From contig NC_015666.1 of the NCBI RefSeq assembly GCF_000217715.1, positions 2,864,270 through 2,928,269 of the forward strand: 64,000 nt of DNA. The letters run 5' to 3'. Positions within the stretch are counted from its first letter, which is position 1, and each line of letters begins with the position of its first letter. Origin of the DNA: Halopiger xanaduensis SH-6 (GTDB lineage Archaea; Halobacteriota; Halobacteria; Halobacteriales; Natrialbaceae). Position numbers and translations under genes: made by a program. Below the pieces are notes generated by a model, which searched no databases, was not told the origin of the DNA, and saw nothing but the letters and a program-made list of their open reading frames with translations. Below are positions 1-7,829 of this stretch, piece after piece.

Positions 1-331
1 CGGGTTCGACGATATCGACCAGCACCGAGCCGCCGGCCGAAATGCCGTGGTCGTCGAGCCACGCCGGGAGTCGATCGGTGCCGCTGCTCGGATCGCGTGC
101 GCCGTCGGGCGTCTCGTAGACGCCGGGAATCGAGACCCCGTCTTCGGCCAGCGGCCGATCGAGCTTCGCGAACAGTTCGTCGCCGTCGAGGACGATCCGC
201 ACGACTTCGTCGGTCGGAAACGCGTCGCTGTCGTCGTCGGGAATCGCCACGTACGCGCCGGTCGCCGTTTCGGTACACGTCGCTCGCACCGTCTGCACCG
301 ACGGGTGATCGCTCGAGACTCTATCTGCCAT
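1..331 (-). CDS. Haloarchaeal DUF7112-like protein, 3' end off window
   Basis: The first 110 residues are present; the gene runs leftward off the window edge. The ATG is the complement of 329-331 and the protein begins MADRVSSDHPSVQTVRA, with a conserved-looking core around VVRIVLDGDELFAKL. It resembles a small haloarchaeal family of unknown function (DUF7112, from memory). It lies 29 bases downstream of rps6e on the same strand, so co-transcription with the ribosomal protein gene is likely. No catalytic motif or membrane segment is visible. Confidence 0.7.
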   Translation of the reverse strand, partial: MADRVSSDHPSVQTVRATCTETATGAYVAIPDDDSDAFPTDEVVRIVLDGDELFAKLDRPLAEDGVSIPGVYETPDGARDPSSGTDRLPAWLDDHGISAGGSVLVDIVEP

Positions 332-360
332 AGAAGTACGTACTGATCGAGGTCGATCCG

Positions 361-759
361 TTATTCGTCGTCCTCGCCTTCGCCCAGCAGCTCGTCGACG
401 TCCGCGCTGCCGCGGTCGACGATCGAGGCGTTGATTTGGGCGACTGCGTCGGAAACCTCGCTCCCGCGGACGGTGACTCGGCGGCGCTCGCCGTCGCGGG
501 ACGGCTTGTAGCCGGTCTGGCGACCTTCCATCAGGACTTCCGTCAGGTTCGCGCCCGGCACGTTCGGGTTGAGCGGTCGGCCCGCGTCGTCGGAGCCGCC
601 CGTGATCTCGAGCGTGTAGCCGTCGAGACCGACGGCACCGCCGTCGACTTCCTCGCCGATCGACTTGCCGATGAATCGGTTCGCGTCCTGGTCCTCTGCC
701 TCGAGCTGGTAGGACGACCCGGAGTCGGGGTCGCCGACGACGACAGTGAAACTTGCCAT
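361..759 (-). CDS. rps6e: 30S ribosomal protein S6e
   Basis: A 132-residue archaeal S6e, a small-subunit ribosomal protein that lacks the long C-terminal tail of eukaryotic S6. The sequence from [14 protein letters not shown] through [14 protein letters not shown] to the basic stretch [21 protein letters not shown] is typical of the family. The frame is open nine codons further upstream, but MASFTVV is the usual N-terminus, so the ATG at 759 was chosen. The tail is acidic, as expected in a halophile. A TATA-like AAAAGG on the minus strand lies about 50 bases upstream, inside the inverted repeat at 805-882, implying a short leader. Confidence 0.95.
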   Translation of the reverse strand: MASFTVVVGDPDSGSSYQLEAEDQDANRFIGKSIGEEVDGGAVGLDGYTLEITGGSDDAGRPLNPNVPGANLTEVLMEGRQTGYKPSRDGERRRVTVRGSEVSDAVAQINASIVDRGSADVDELLGEGEDDE

Positions 760-804
760 GCCCGACGGAAGACGGTCGCCGCTCAAAAGAACATCGTTTC
801 ACAC

Positions 805-882
805 CGACCTTTTACGCTGCAGTCTGTCGCGCTGACGGCGGCGTTGCCGCCGCACAGCGCGATGTCCTTCAGTAAAAGGTCG
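805..882. repeat. Nested inverted repeat upstream of rps6e
   Basis: Outer arms are a perfect 11-base inverted repeat, CGACCTTTTAC (805-815) and GTAAAAGGTCG (872-882). Inside is a second hairpin at 828-861 with arms CGCGCTG/CAGCGCG and CGGCGGC/GCCGCCG, a three-base loop and a small bulge. Each outer arm contains an AAAAGG box reading outward, so the element may carry mirrored promoter elements or form a cruciform. The rest of 760-1139 holds no gene I can support; 890-1060 is very GC-rich spacer. Confidence 0.7.
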
Positions 883-1139
883 ATCAAAAGCACTCCTCCC
901 TCCGTTCGCTCGCTTGCGGCGCGCCGCGCGCTCGCTCACATCGGTCGTCGGCCCGCTCGCTCCGTACGTCGCTCGCGGTCGGGAACGGTGTGAGGGCCTG
1001 CCCTTCCCCGAGTCGCGCGCTCGCCGAGGACGGCGAACGCGCTCCCGGCCGTTCGATCTCGCACATCCCCGAATCGGTTCGGATCGAGCGGACCGCATCG
1101 GCTCGAAGACTCAAGTACGTCGCCTGTGTAGCTCCGAGC

Positions 1140-1418
1140 GTGTTCATCGATCCCGACCGCCTCGAGACGCGCCTGCGCGAGGAGTTCGACGGGACGGAGG
1201 GCGAATCCCGCGTCGTCGTCCGGCAGGCGGTCGACCTCGCCGATTCCGGGAAGTACGGAGACGATATCGGCACGCCGCTGACGACCGACGCCGTCCTCGA
1301 GGAACTCGCCGACGCGCCGGACGGAACGCCGTCAGAGCGGTGGAACTGGTGGATCGGCTCGCTCGAGGTCGCCTACGGCGGGTACGAGCGGTTCGGAATC
1401 CGACAGTATCGGAAGTGA
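1140..1418 (+). CDS. Conserved haloarchaeal hypothetical protein
   Basis: A 92-residue protein from a GTG start, beginning VFIDPDRLETRLREEFDG and ending with a tryptophan- and aromatic-rich segment (RWNWWIGSLEVAYGGYERF). The upstream in-frame sequence is arginine/serine-rich and looks non-coding, so the GTG at 1140 was preferred. The family looks conserved in haloarchaea but I cannot assign a function. It ends 53 bases before the TetR gene; the two may share no promoter, because a TATA-like box lies between them. Confidence 0.65.
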   Translation: MFIDPDRLETRLREEFDGTEGESRVVVRQAVDLADSGKYGDDIGTPLTTDAVLEELADAPDGTPSERWNWWIGSLEVAYGGYERFGIRQYRK

Positions 1419-1439
1419 CAGTCGCCGGGAACGAAACGA

Positions 1440-1470
1440 CTTTTACGCTCACCTGACCAAGTAGTCAGGT
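1440..1470 (+). promoter_or_regulatory. TATA-like box plus operator-like palindrome of the TetR gene
   Basis: CTTTTACG at 1440-1447 lies 25-32 bases before the GTG at 1472, as expected for a leaderless haloarchaeal transcript. Between it and the start codon is a perfect 7-base inverted repeat, ACCTGAC (1451-1457) and GTCAGGT (1464-1470), with a 6-base spacer. A repressor bound there would cover the transcription start, so autoregulation by the adjacent TetR protein is a reasonable inference. Confidence 0.7.
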
Positions 1471-1471
1471 A

Positions 1472-2197
1472 GTGACCGATCCCGACGTTCGCGAGGCGAT
1501 CATGGAAGCGACCTACGAGGCCCTGTGCGAGCACGGCTACACCGATCTGACCGCGCAGGATATCGCCGACAGGACGGACAAGAGCAAGTCCCTGCTGTTC
1601 TACCACTACGATTCCAAGGACGACCTCGTCGCCGACCTGCTCGCGTACCTCCGGGAGCAGTTCGACGAGGGGATCGAGACGACTCGAACGCTGGCGCCGA
1701 CGACGCGGCTGGCGATGTTCATCGACTGGTACCTCTACGGCTCGAGCGGCGAGGACGAACGCCGATCCTTTCACACGGCCCTGCTCGAGTTGCGGACGCA
1801 GGCCCCGCACAACGAGCGGTACCGCGAGCAGCTCCAGCGAAGCGACGAGCAACTCCGGACGACGCTCGAGGAGATCCTGCAGGACGGGATCGACGCCGGC
1901 GAGTTCGTCGACCACGATACCGCGGAGACGGCCGCGTTACTGCTCGCCGCGCTGGACGGCGCACGAACCCGGCAACTGGCGTTCAACCGCGACGAGTACC
2001 TGGGCCAGGTCCGGTCGGGCGTCATCACACAGGTCATCGACGATCTCCTCGCCGACGACGCGTCGTTCCCCGCCGAAACCCAGCAGGAACTGTTCGGATC
2101 GGGTCCCGAAGATGCCCAGGCAGACGGCGAACCGTCCGCGGATGCGAATGGGGATGCGGACGATGACTCCAAGACATCCGGCGGGGACGATTCCTAA
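1472..2197 (+). CDS. TetR/AcrR family transcriptional regulator
   Basis: A 241-residue regulator. The N-terminal 50 residues show the TetR helix-turn-helix: IMEATYEALCEHGYTDLTAQ followed by DIADRTDKSKSLLFYHYDSK, with the characteristic YHYDSKDDL recognition-helix end. The rest is the helical ligand-binding and dimerisation domain, then a disordered acidic tail of about 35 residues. The GTG start sits one base after a perfect palindrome, which argues for autorepression. No efflux pump or enzyme is adjacent, so the target is unknown; in haloarchaea such regulators often control drug exporters or lipid metabolism (family knowledge). Confidence 0.9.
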   Translation: MTDPDVREAIMEATYEALCEHGYTDLTAQDIADRTDKSKSLLFYHYDSKDDLVADLLAYLREQFDEGIETTRTLAPTTRLAMFIDWYLYGSSGEDERRSFHTALLELRTQAPHNERYREQLQRSDEQLRTTLEEILQDGIDAGEFVDHDTAETAALLLAALDGARTRQLAFNRDEYLGQVRSGVITQVIDDLLADDASFPAETQQELFGSGPEDAQADGEPSADANGDADDDSKTSGGDDS

Positions 2198-2264
2198 CCG
2201 GTTCTCGAGTCACCAATTCGGTTCACCGTAAGGGATTCGTAGCCGCCACCAGTTCGAAATTACA

Positions 2265-3317
2265 ATGAGCGAACATCTCTACCCACGCGAGCCGACGACG
2301 TTCGATCGATCGTTTTCGGGCCTTTCGTCGACGGTCCGAGCGATCGCTTCCGAGGCCGTTCTCCCTCGGGATCGATCGTTTCCCGCATCGCTCTGTACGA
2401 CCGCCGGCGAAGTCGCCGCGACGATCGACCGCGGAACCAACACCGCCACCGGGACCGACGCTGACGCCGATACTGCGCTCACGTTCGACGAGCACGAGGG
2501 CCGGGCCGACGAGATTCTCTCGTCGGTCGCCGAGGCCGTCGCGCTGCTCGAGGGATACGTACGGCTCCGCCACGACCTCCTGTACTCGGATCGCTACGCC
2601 GATCGCGAGCGGCGGGACGCGGCGGTGCTGGCGAGCGATCACCTCCACGCGGCCGCGTACGCGACGATCACGGACGCGCCGCTTCCAGATCGGCGCTCCC
2701 TCGAGCTCTACCGGCAACTGGCTGCCGGCTCGTCGGCGCTGGCAGCCGGGTTCGCGGCGTGGACGCCGACTGCGCTTGCGGGCGGCGACGAGACGGCCGA
2801 CGCCGAAGCCGCCGCTCGAGCGCAGCCGTCCGACGGCAATTTCGCACAGCCGCGTGCAGTGCTGACTGAGACGGCGGCGACGCTCGGCGCAACGGCCGTG
2901 GGTGCCGCTGACGACACGCGGGCGGCGATGGACGCGTACGCGCGGTCGCTCTCGACGGCACTGTGTCGGGTGACGGCGTCGGCCTCGAGCCCCGAGTCAG
3001 GGTCCGCGGACGCGTCGACAGCGGGCCGTGCTGGCGATGATCCCCGCGAAACGGCCGCCCGAGTGCTGTCCGGACGATCCGACGCCTCCTCGAGTTCGGA
3101 CGGGGCGTCCGTCACTACGCCGGGGATCGCTCGTCATCTCGAACGCGCTCGCGACGCACTCGCTCCGCTCGTGGATCGATCCGAGACGGCGGCCGCGGAC
3201 GGGACAGCAGGGGACGACGATGGGGCCGAGAACGAAACTGGACCCACAACACCCGGCCCCGCCCCGCTTACCCGTCTCGAGCGGGCAACACGTATTCCGT
3301 TCGAGGACGAACGGTGA
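2265..3317 (+). CDS. Polyprenyl-synthase-like hypothetical protein (DUF7114 type)
   Basis: A 350-residue, mostly helical acidic protein. Around residues 110-135 the sequence DRRDAAVLASDHLHAAAYAT resembles the D-x-LLA helix of polyprenyl synthases, but neither aspartate-rich DDxxD metal motif is visible, so catalysis as a prenyl transferase is doubtful. The C-terminal half has alanine/serine/aspartate-rich linkers between helical parts. Haloarchaeal relatives have been annotated as polyprenyl synthetase or DUF7114 (from memory). It ends 14 bases before the next membrane protein gene, suggesting an operon. Confidence 0.65.
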   Translation: MSEHLYPREPTTFDRSFSGLSSTVRAIASEAVLPRDRSFPASLCTTAGEVAATIDRGTNTATGTDADADTALTFDEHEGRADEILSSVAEAVALLEGYVRLRHDLLYSDRYADRERRDAAVLASDHLHAAAYATITDAPLPDRRSLELYRQLAAGSSALAAGFAAWTPTALAGGDETADAEAAARAQPSDGNFAQPRAVLTETAATLGATAVGAADDTRAAMDAYARSLSTALCRVTASASSPESGSADASTAGRAGDDPRETAARVLSGRSDASSSSDGASVTTPGIARHLERARDALAPLVDRSETAAADGTAGDDDGAENETGPTTPGPAPLTRLERATRIPFEDER

Positions 3318-3331
3318 GGTGAGCGAAGACG

Positions 3332-3670
3332 ATGACCGACCGTTCGCGACCGACCTGGCCCGCGTACCCGCTCTCGGCGTTCGTCGCCGGACTCGGTCAC
3401 TGTTACCTCGGTCGCTGGAAGCGCGGGCTCACCTGGTTCGGGCTGTACGGACTCGCGCTCGCGTTCCTGAGCGCGCGGACGCTCTCGGACGCGCTCGAGC
3501 CCGGGAATCCGTTCGTCGTGACGGCGCTGCAGTTCGAGACCGTCGACTACGTCGACGTCGCGATTCCGCTCGCCGTGTTGCTGGTCTGTCTGCTCGACAT
3601 CTATCTCATCGGGCTGGCACAGCGGGCCGAATCCCGGCCACAGACGAAACCGCGGTCGAACGGCTCCTGA
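3332..3670 (+). CDS. Small membrane protein, hypothetical
   Basis: A 112-residue membrane protein. The N-terminus PLSAFVAGLGHCYLGRWKRG resembles the opening of TM2-like or DUF5683-like small membrane proteins (a hydrophobic segment, then GHxYLGRWKRG). Further hydrophobic segments lie near residues 33-50 and 77-97, and the C-terminus is short and basic. No catalytic motif is visible. It follows the DUF7114-like gene by 14 bases and probably shares its transcript. Function unknown. Confidence 0.7.
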   Translation: MTDRSRPTWPAYPLSAFVAGLGHCYLGRWKRGLTWFGLYGLALAFLSARTLSDALEPGNPFVVTALQFETVDYVDVAIPLAVLLVCLLDIYLIGLAQRAESRPQTKPRSNGS

Positions 3671-3792
3671 TCGCGTATGCGCCCGTCGCCGTCGATTCGC
3701 CGGACCGTCCCTCGACTTCGCGGGCGAACAACGTATTTTCCAGTTCGGTAACACGACGGGCTGTTTTTGTAGCTGGGGGGCGAAGTGGACGT

Positions 3793-4218
3793 ATGGGCCG
3801 TCTCGGGAGCCTCATGCTGAAAGGGACCGGCGTTCTCGTGCTCGCGTTTATCGCGCTGAGCGTGATCGCCACGATCGTGGGGATCCTCTTCTCCGTCGTC
3901 GCGACGATCGTCTCGCTGCTCGTCACCGTCGCCGTGCTCGGACTGCTCGTTCTGGGAGCGGTCGGACTGTTCTCGATGCTTCGTGACGGGTCGTCTGACT
4001 CGAGCACCGGTACGTACGAGTACGAGTCCGCCGACCGCACGCACGATCCAAAATCCCAGCTTCAGGAGCGTTACGTCGCGGGCGAACTGAGCGAGGCCGA
4101 GTTCGAACGGGAACTCGACCGCGTGCTCGAGTCCGACGACGGGCGCGGAACCGGCGGTCGAACGCGGACCGAACCCGACCGCTCGCGGACGAGGGATTTC
4201 GATCGGACGAACCGGTAG
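3793..4218 (+). CDS. Membrane protein with C-terminal SHOCT domain
   Basis: A 141-residue protein. From the ATG at 3793 there are two closely spaced hydrophobic segments (about residues 8-32 and 35-60, rich in V, L, I, A), then a soluble part. LQERYVAGELSEAEFERELD near residues 93-112 is a SHOCT motif, a short helical domain usually found at the ends of membrane or secreted proteins and thought to mediate oligomerisation. The tail is R/D/T-rich and disordered. The frame is open upstream, but that part is arginine-rich and overlaps the preceding gene, so it was not included. Confidence 0.8.
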   Translation: MGRLGSLMLKGTGVLVLAFIALSVIATIVGILFSVVATIVSLLVTVAVLGLLVLGAVGLFSMLRDGSSDSSTGTYEYESADRTHDPKSQLQERYVAGELSEAEFERELDRVLESDDGRGTGGRTRTEPDRSRTRDFDRTNR

Positions 4219-4306
4219 CGGACCGCCGCGACTGACGGGGGGTCCTGCGAGCGTACCCGGCGCGGAACCGACGGCGGCAAAGGGCTCGAGGCGCTACGCA
4301 GTGCTA

Positions 4307-5545
4307 ATGGATGTCGAGTTTCTCGGCGGGGCCGGCGAAATCGGCCGGAGCGCGGTCCTGATCGACGAGACGCTGTTGCTCGATTACGGGATGGACTCCG
4401 GCAACCCGCCGTCGTTTCCCGTCGGCGACGCCGATCCCGAGGCCGTCGTCGTCAGTCACGGCCACCTCGACCACGTCGGTTCGATCCCCTCGCTGCTGTC
4501 GGGTGATTCGCGCCCGTCGATCCACTGGACGCCGCCGACGTACGACCTCACGATGGTGCTGGCCCGGGATACGCTCAAGTTGCACGGCGGCACCTACGAC
4601 TGTCCCTTCACGGAGGCGGAACTCGCCCGCGTAACGCAGGTTTCGGAGACCCACGGCTACCGCGAGCCCTTCGAGGTCGCGGGCTACGAGATTACGTTCT
4701 TCGATGCCGGCCACGTCCCCGGCAGCGCCCACGTTCTCGTTGACGACGGCGACACCCGATTGCTCTATACCGGCGACTTCCATACCGAAGGCCAGCGGCT
4801 GCTCTCGGGGACCACCGCCCGGCCCGACGCCGATGTCGTGATCACGGAGAGCACGTACGCCGACACGACCCGGCCGCCCCGCGAGGAAATCGAACGCGAG
4901 TTCGCCGAGAGCCTCCGGACGACGATCTGGGAGGGCGGCACCGTCGTCGTCCCCGCGTTCGCGATCGGTCGCACCCAGGAGGTGCTCTGTATCTGCGAGG
5001 AACACGACCTCGAGTGTTACGTCGACGGGATGGGCAAGCGGGTCACGGAGCTCTTTTTGCGCGAGCCGAACCGCGGGTTCCTGCGCGATCCGGACCTCCT
5101 GCGGCGCGCGAAGGGCAACGCGCGGTTCGTCGACGGCCGCGACGGCCAGCGCGAACGGATCGCCGAACAAAACACCGTCATCGTCACCACCAGCGGGATG
5201 CTCCACGGCGGCCCGGCGATGACCTACGTGCCCGCCGTCCGCTCGCACCCGACGAACAAGATCGCCATGACCGGCTACCAGGTCGAGGGCACCCCCGGAC
5301 GCGAACTGCTCGAGACCGGCAGCGCCGAGATCGACGGTCGGATGCTGCGCGTCAGCGCCCGAACGGAGCAGTACGACTTCTCGGCCCACGCCGACCGCGA
5401 GGGACTGCTCGAGTTCCTCGAGGCCTACCGCGGGTGCGAGGTGCTCGTCAATCACGGCGATCGCTGCGCGGCGTTCGCCGAGGAGTTGCGATCCGACGGA
5501 TTCGACGCCCGCGCGCCCGAACTCGGCCAGCGCCTCGCGGTGTGA
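4307..5545 (+). CDS. Beta-CASP metallo-beta-lactamase RNase (aCPSF2/RNase J-like)
   Basis: A 412-residue predicted zinc-dependent ribonuclease for RNA 3'-end processing or decay. Metallo-lactamase motifs: aspartate in LLLDYGMD (about 22-30), SHGHLDHVG (50-58), AGHVPGSAH (134-142) and YTGDF (154-158). Beta-CASP motifs follow: TESTYAD (180-186), a FDAGHVP-independent C-terminal YDFSAHADREG and VNHGD. There is no N-terminal KH domain, so it matches the shorter archaeal aCPSF2 class rather than aCPSF1. A GTG two codons upstream is possible, but MDVEFLGGAGEIGRS is the common N-terminus. It stands alone on the plus strand with no obvious operon partner. Confidence 0.88.
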   Translation: MDVEFLGGAGEIGRSAVLIDETLLLDYGMDSGNPPSFPVGDADPEAVVVSHGHLDHVGSIPSLLSGDSRPSIHWTPPTYDLTMVLARDTLKLHGGTYDCPFTEAELARVTQVSETHGYREPFEVAGYEITFFDAGHVPGSAHVLVDDGDTRLLYTGDFHTEGQRLLSGTTARPDADVVITESTYADTTRPPREEIEREFAESLRTTIWEGGTVVVPAFAIGRTQEVLCICEEHDLECYVDGMGKRVTELFLREPNRGFLRDPDLLRRAKGNARFVDGRDGQRERIAEQNTVIVTTSGMLHGGPAMTYVPAVRSHPTNKIAMTGYQVEGTPGRELLETGSAEIDGRMLRVSARTEQYDFSAHADREGLLEFLEAYRGCEVLVNHGDRCAAFAEELRSDGFDARAPELGQRLAV

Positions 5546-5605
5546 CCGTCGACGCGCCGAGACACCGAAACGATCAACTACCTAATACGAGAAGTCGGCA
5601 GCGTC

Positions 5606-6028
5606 ATGAATTCGTCCGCCCTCCCCCCGATCGTCGCCGGCGTCGTCGGCGCGATCGTCAGCGTCACCCGACGCCTCGCCGCGCTCCTCCTCGAACTGTC
5701 GTCGACTGGACCGTCGACCGAGGTCATCACCCGCACCACACTCGGCGGTCGCGCGCTGGTCTTCGCTCTCACGTACGGCGCGTTGTTCGGGCTCGCGTAC
5801 CGGGCCGGCACCCGAACGGATCCGCGCGCCGACGGGCGGCTGACGGTCGTAACCGGCGTCGTCGCAGCGATCGGGTACCTCGTCGGCTCCGCGATCGTGT
5901 TTCGGGTGCTCTCCACGCGTCGCCATCCCGCGCTCGCCGGGCTCCTCGAACTCGGCTCCGGCGTCGCCGTCGGCGTGCAGTTGGCGGTCGTCACGTTCGC
6001 GGGACTCGCGCTCGCCCGCCGCGCGTAA
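5606..6028 (+). CDS. Hypothetical membrane protein
   Basis: A 140-residue protein with about four hydrophobic segments: near residues 7-20, 48-66, 78-98 and 112-135. The loops are short and arginine-rich. No conserved motif is recognised. It starts 60 bases after the beta-CASP RNase gene and could be read through from it. Wobble-position GC and codon use match its neighbours, which supports a real gene, but the function is unknown. Confidence 0.6.
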   Translation: MNSSALPPIVAGVVGAIVSVTRRLAALLLELSSTGPSTEVITRTTLGGRALVFALTYGALFGLAYRAGTRTDPRADGRLTVVTGVVAAIGYLVGSAIVFRVLSTRRHPALAGLLELGSGVAVGVQLAVVTFAGLALARRA

Positions 6029-6162
6029 TGTGCGAGCGAGCGCGCGAGGCCGACTCGAGTCGTGAGCGCGAGGCCGCTCTCGATCGCCCGTCGTTCGGTC
6101 CGGAAACCGGCAGCCGTTGCCGTTCCTGTAACGCCTTTTGAGTCGTCCGTGGTGCGACGGCT

Positions 6163-6609
6163 ATGCCCGCCGATTCGGACGACGATCCCGACGACGCCGA
6201 CCTCGAGGAACTCGACCTGAGCGACGCCGAGGAGGCGGCCCTGCACGACCTGCAACTCGGCATCGAGCACGTCCACCGCGCCTACGGGACCCTCCTCGAG
6301 TTCCACCACCAACTTGGCCATGCGATGGACCGGATGAGCGACGCCGAGGACGCCCTGCGGGAGGCCGGCCACGAGGAGTGGGCCGACCGGCTCCGGGACG
6401 ACCACCTCCCCGCGGGCGCGATCAGCGACCAGTGGACCTACGAACTCGTCGAGGAGTTCTCGACCGAGTTCCTCGAGGAGGTCGACGAGTTTGAGGGTTC
6501 GGTCAGAGAGGAACTGGCCGACGGGATCGATCACGTGACGGAGCGGCGGCAGAAACGCGCGCTGCGGGAGCGGGCTCGCAGATCCGACTCCGGCGAGTCG
6601 CCGGACTAA
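6163..6609 (+). CDS. Conserved acidic hypothetical protein
   Basis: A 148-residue, highly acidic, helical protein. After an Asp/Glu-rich start it has two helical stretches, LQLGIEHVHRAYGTLLEFHH and MDRMSDAEDALREAGHEEWA, consistent with a small four-helix or coiled-coil fold, and ends in a basic/serine tail. It looks like a conserved haloarchaeal protein of unknown role. No metal-binding set or enzyme motif stands out, although His pairs occur near residues 33-50. It precedes the flavin oxidase gene by about 70 bases on the same strand. Confidence 0.65.
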   Translation: MPADSDDDPDDADLEELDLSDAEEAALHDLQLGIEHVHRAYGTLLEFHHQLGHAMDRMSDAEDALREAGHEEWADRLRDDHLPAGAISDQWTYELVEEFSTEFLEEVDEFEGSVREELADGIDHVTERRQKRALRERARRSDSGESPD

Positions 6610-6680
6610 TCGCGATATCCCGGCGTCACGTCGCGCGTCGAGTGAGAAGTATTTTCGCCGCGTTCCGCGTACGCTCGCAC

Positions 6681-7814
6681 ATGAGCGACCGGTACGACGC
6701 CATCGTCCTCGGGGTCGGCGGGACGGGCAGCGCGACCGTCGCCCACCTCGCCGAGCGCGGCGTCGACGTCCTCGGCCTCGAGCGCTACGACGTCCCCCGC
6801 GGCTACGGCTCGTCCCGCGGGATCGCGCGCAGCTTCCGACTCGCCGACGCCGAGGAGCCGGCCTCCGTCCCGCTCGTACGGCGCGCCGAGGAGCTGTGGG
6901 CGGATCTCGAGGCCGACCACGACCGCCAACTGCTCTATCGGACCGGCTCGATCGACGCCGGTCCGCCGGACGATCCGCTCGTCGACGGGGCTGCACGCGC
7001 TTTCGAGGAGCACGACCTCGAGTACGAACGCCTCTCGAGCGCGGCGCTCTCGGAGCGATACCCCGCCTACCAGCTCCCGGACGATTACGAGGCGATCTAC
7101 CAGCCCGACGGCGGCTACCTCGTCCCCGAGGAGTGTCTCGTCGCCCACGTCAATCGGGCCCACCAAGCAGGCGCGACGATCCGAGCCCGCGAACGCGTCG
7201 TCGACTGGCGGCCGCTCGAGGACGGCGGCGTCCGCGTCGAAACGGATCGCGACACCTACGAGGCCGACAGGTTGGTCGTCACCGCGGGCGCGTGGACCGC
7301 GCGGTTCGTCGAGCCGCTCGCTGACGTGCTCGTCCCCGAACGGGAGGTTCTCGCCCGGTTCCAGCCCGAAGAGCCGGCCCACTTCGAGCCGGACCGATTT
7401 CCGGTCTGGAGCCTGCAGGTTCCGGAGGGGCGGTTCTACGGCTTCCCCGTCCACGGCGTGCCCGGCTTCACGGTCGGCCGCTATCACCACCACCGCGAGG
7501 AGGCCGTCGATCCCGACGCCTTCGAGCGCGAACCGACGCAGGCGGACGAGCGACTCCTGCGGGACTTCGCCGAACGGTACTTCCCCGCGGTCGCCGGCCC
7601 GACGATGCGTCTGGAGACGTGTCTCTTTGCGAATACGCCCGACGAACGCTTCGTCCTCGACACCCATCCCGACCATCCGCAGGTCGTCGTGGGGGCCGGC
7701 TTCTCCGGTCACGGGTTCACGTTCGCGCCCGTCGTCGGCGAAATCCTGGCCGATCTCGCCGTCGACGGCGAGACCGACCGCGAGATCGAGCCGTTCTCGA
7801 TCGATCGCTTCTAG
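6681..7814 (+). CDS. FAD-dependent amine oxidase, SolA / monomeric sarcosine oxidase family
   Basis: A 377-residue flavoenzyme predicted to oxidise an N-methyl amino acid (N-methyltryptophan or sarcosine type), giving aldehyde and hydrogen peroxide. YDAIVLGVGGTGSATVAHLA carries the Rossmann GxGxxG (residues 11-16), ERYDVPRGYGSSRG fits the family FAD-binding region, and ETCLFANTPDE places a cysteine at residue 314 where monomeric sarcosine oxidases bind FAD covalently. The C-terminal GAGFSGHGFTFAP is also typical. Start at ATG 6681; the upstream in-frame codons are not conserved-looking. The substrate cannot be decided from sequence, and the gene has no pathway neighbours. Confidence 0.88.
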   Translation: MSDRYDAIVLGVGGTGSATVAHLAERGVDVLGLERYDVPRGYGSSRGIARSFRLADAEEPASVPLVRRAEELWADLEADHDRQLLYRTGSIDAGPPDDPLVDGAARAFEEHDLEYERLSSAALSERYPAYQLPDDYEAIYQPDGGYLVPEECLVAHVNRAHQAGATIRARERVVDWRPLEDGGVRVETDRDTYEADRLVVTAGAWTARFVEPLADVLVPEREVLARFQPEEPAHFEPDRFPVWSLQVPEGRFYGFPVHGVPGFTVGRYHHHREEAVDPDAFEREPTQADERLLRDFAERYFPAVAGPTMRLETCLFANTPDERFVLDTHPDHPQVVVGAGFSGHGFTFAPVVGEILADLAVDGETDREIEPFSIDRF

Positions 7815-7829
7815 TTGCCGTCGAGGGCG

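Noticed and set aside
883-1139. A stable RNA gene (RNase P RNA or SRP RNA) in the GC-rich spacer
   Set aside because: I looked for the conserved SRP and RNase P core sequences and did not see them; only short GC palindromes are present.
4304-5455. A 383-codon frame opposite the beta-CASP RNase
   Set aside because: Shadow frame; all conserved metallo-lactamase motifs are on the plus strand.
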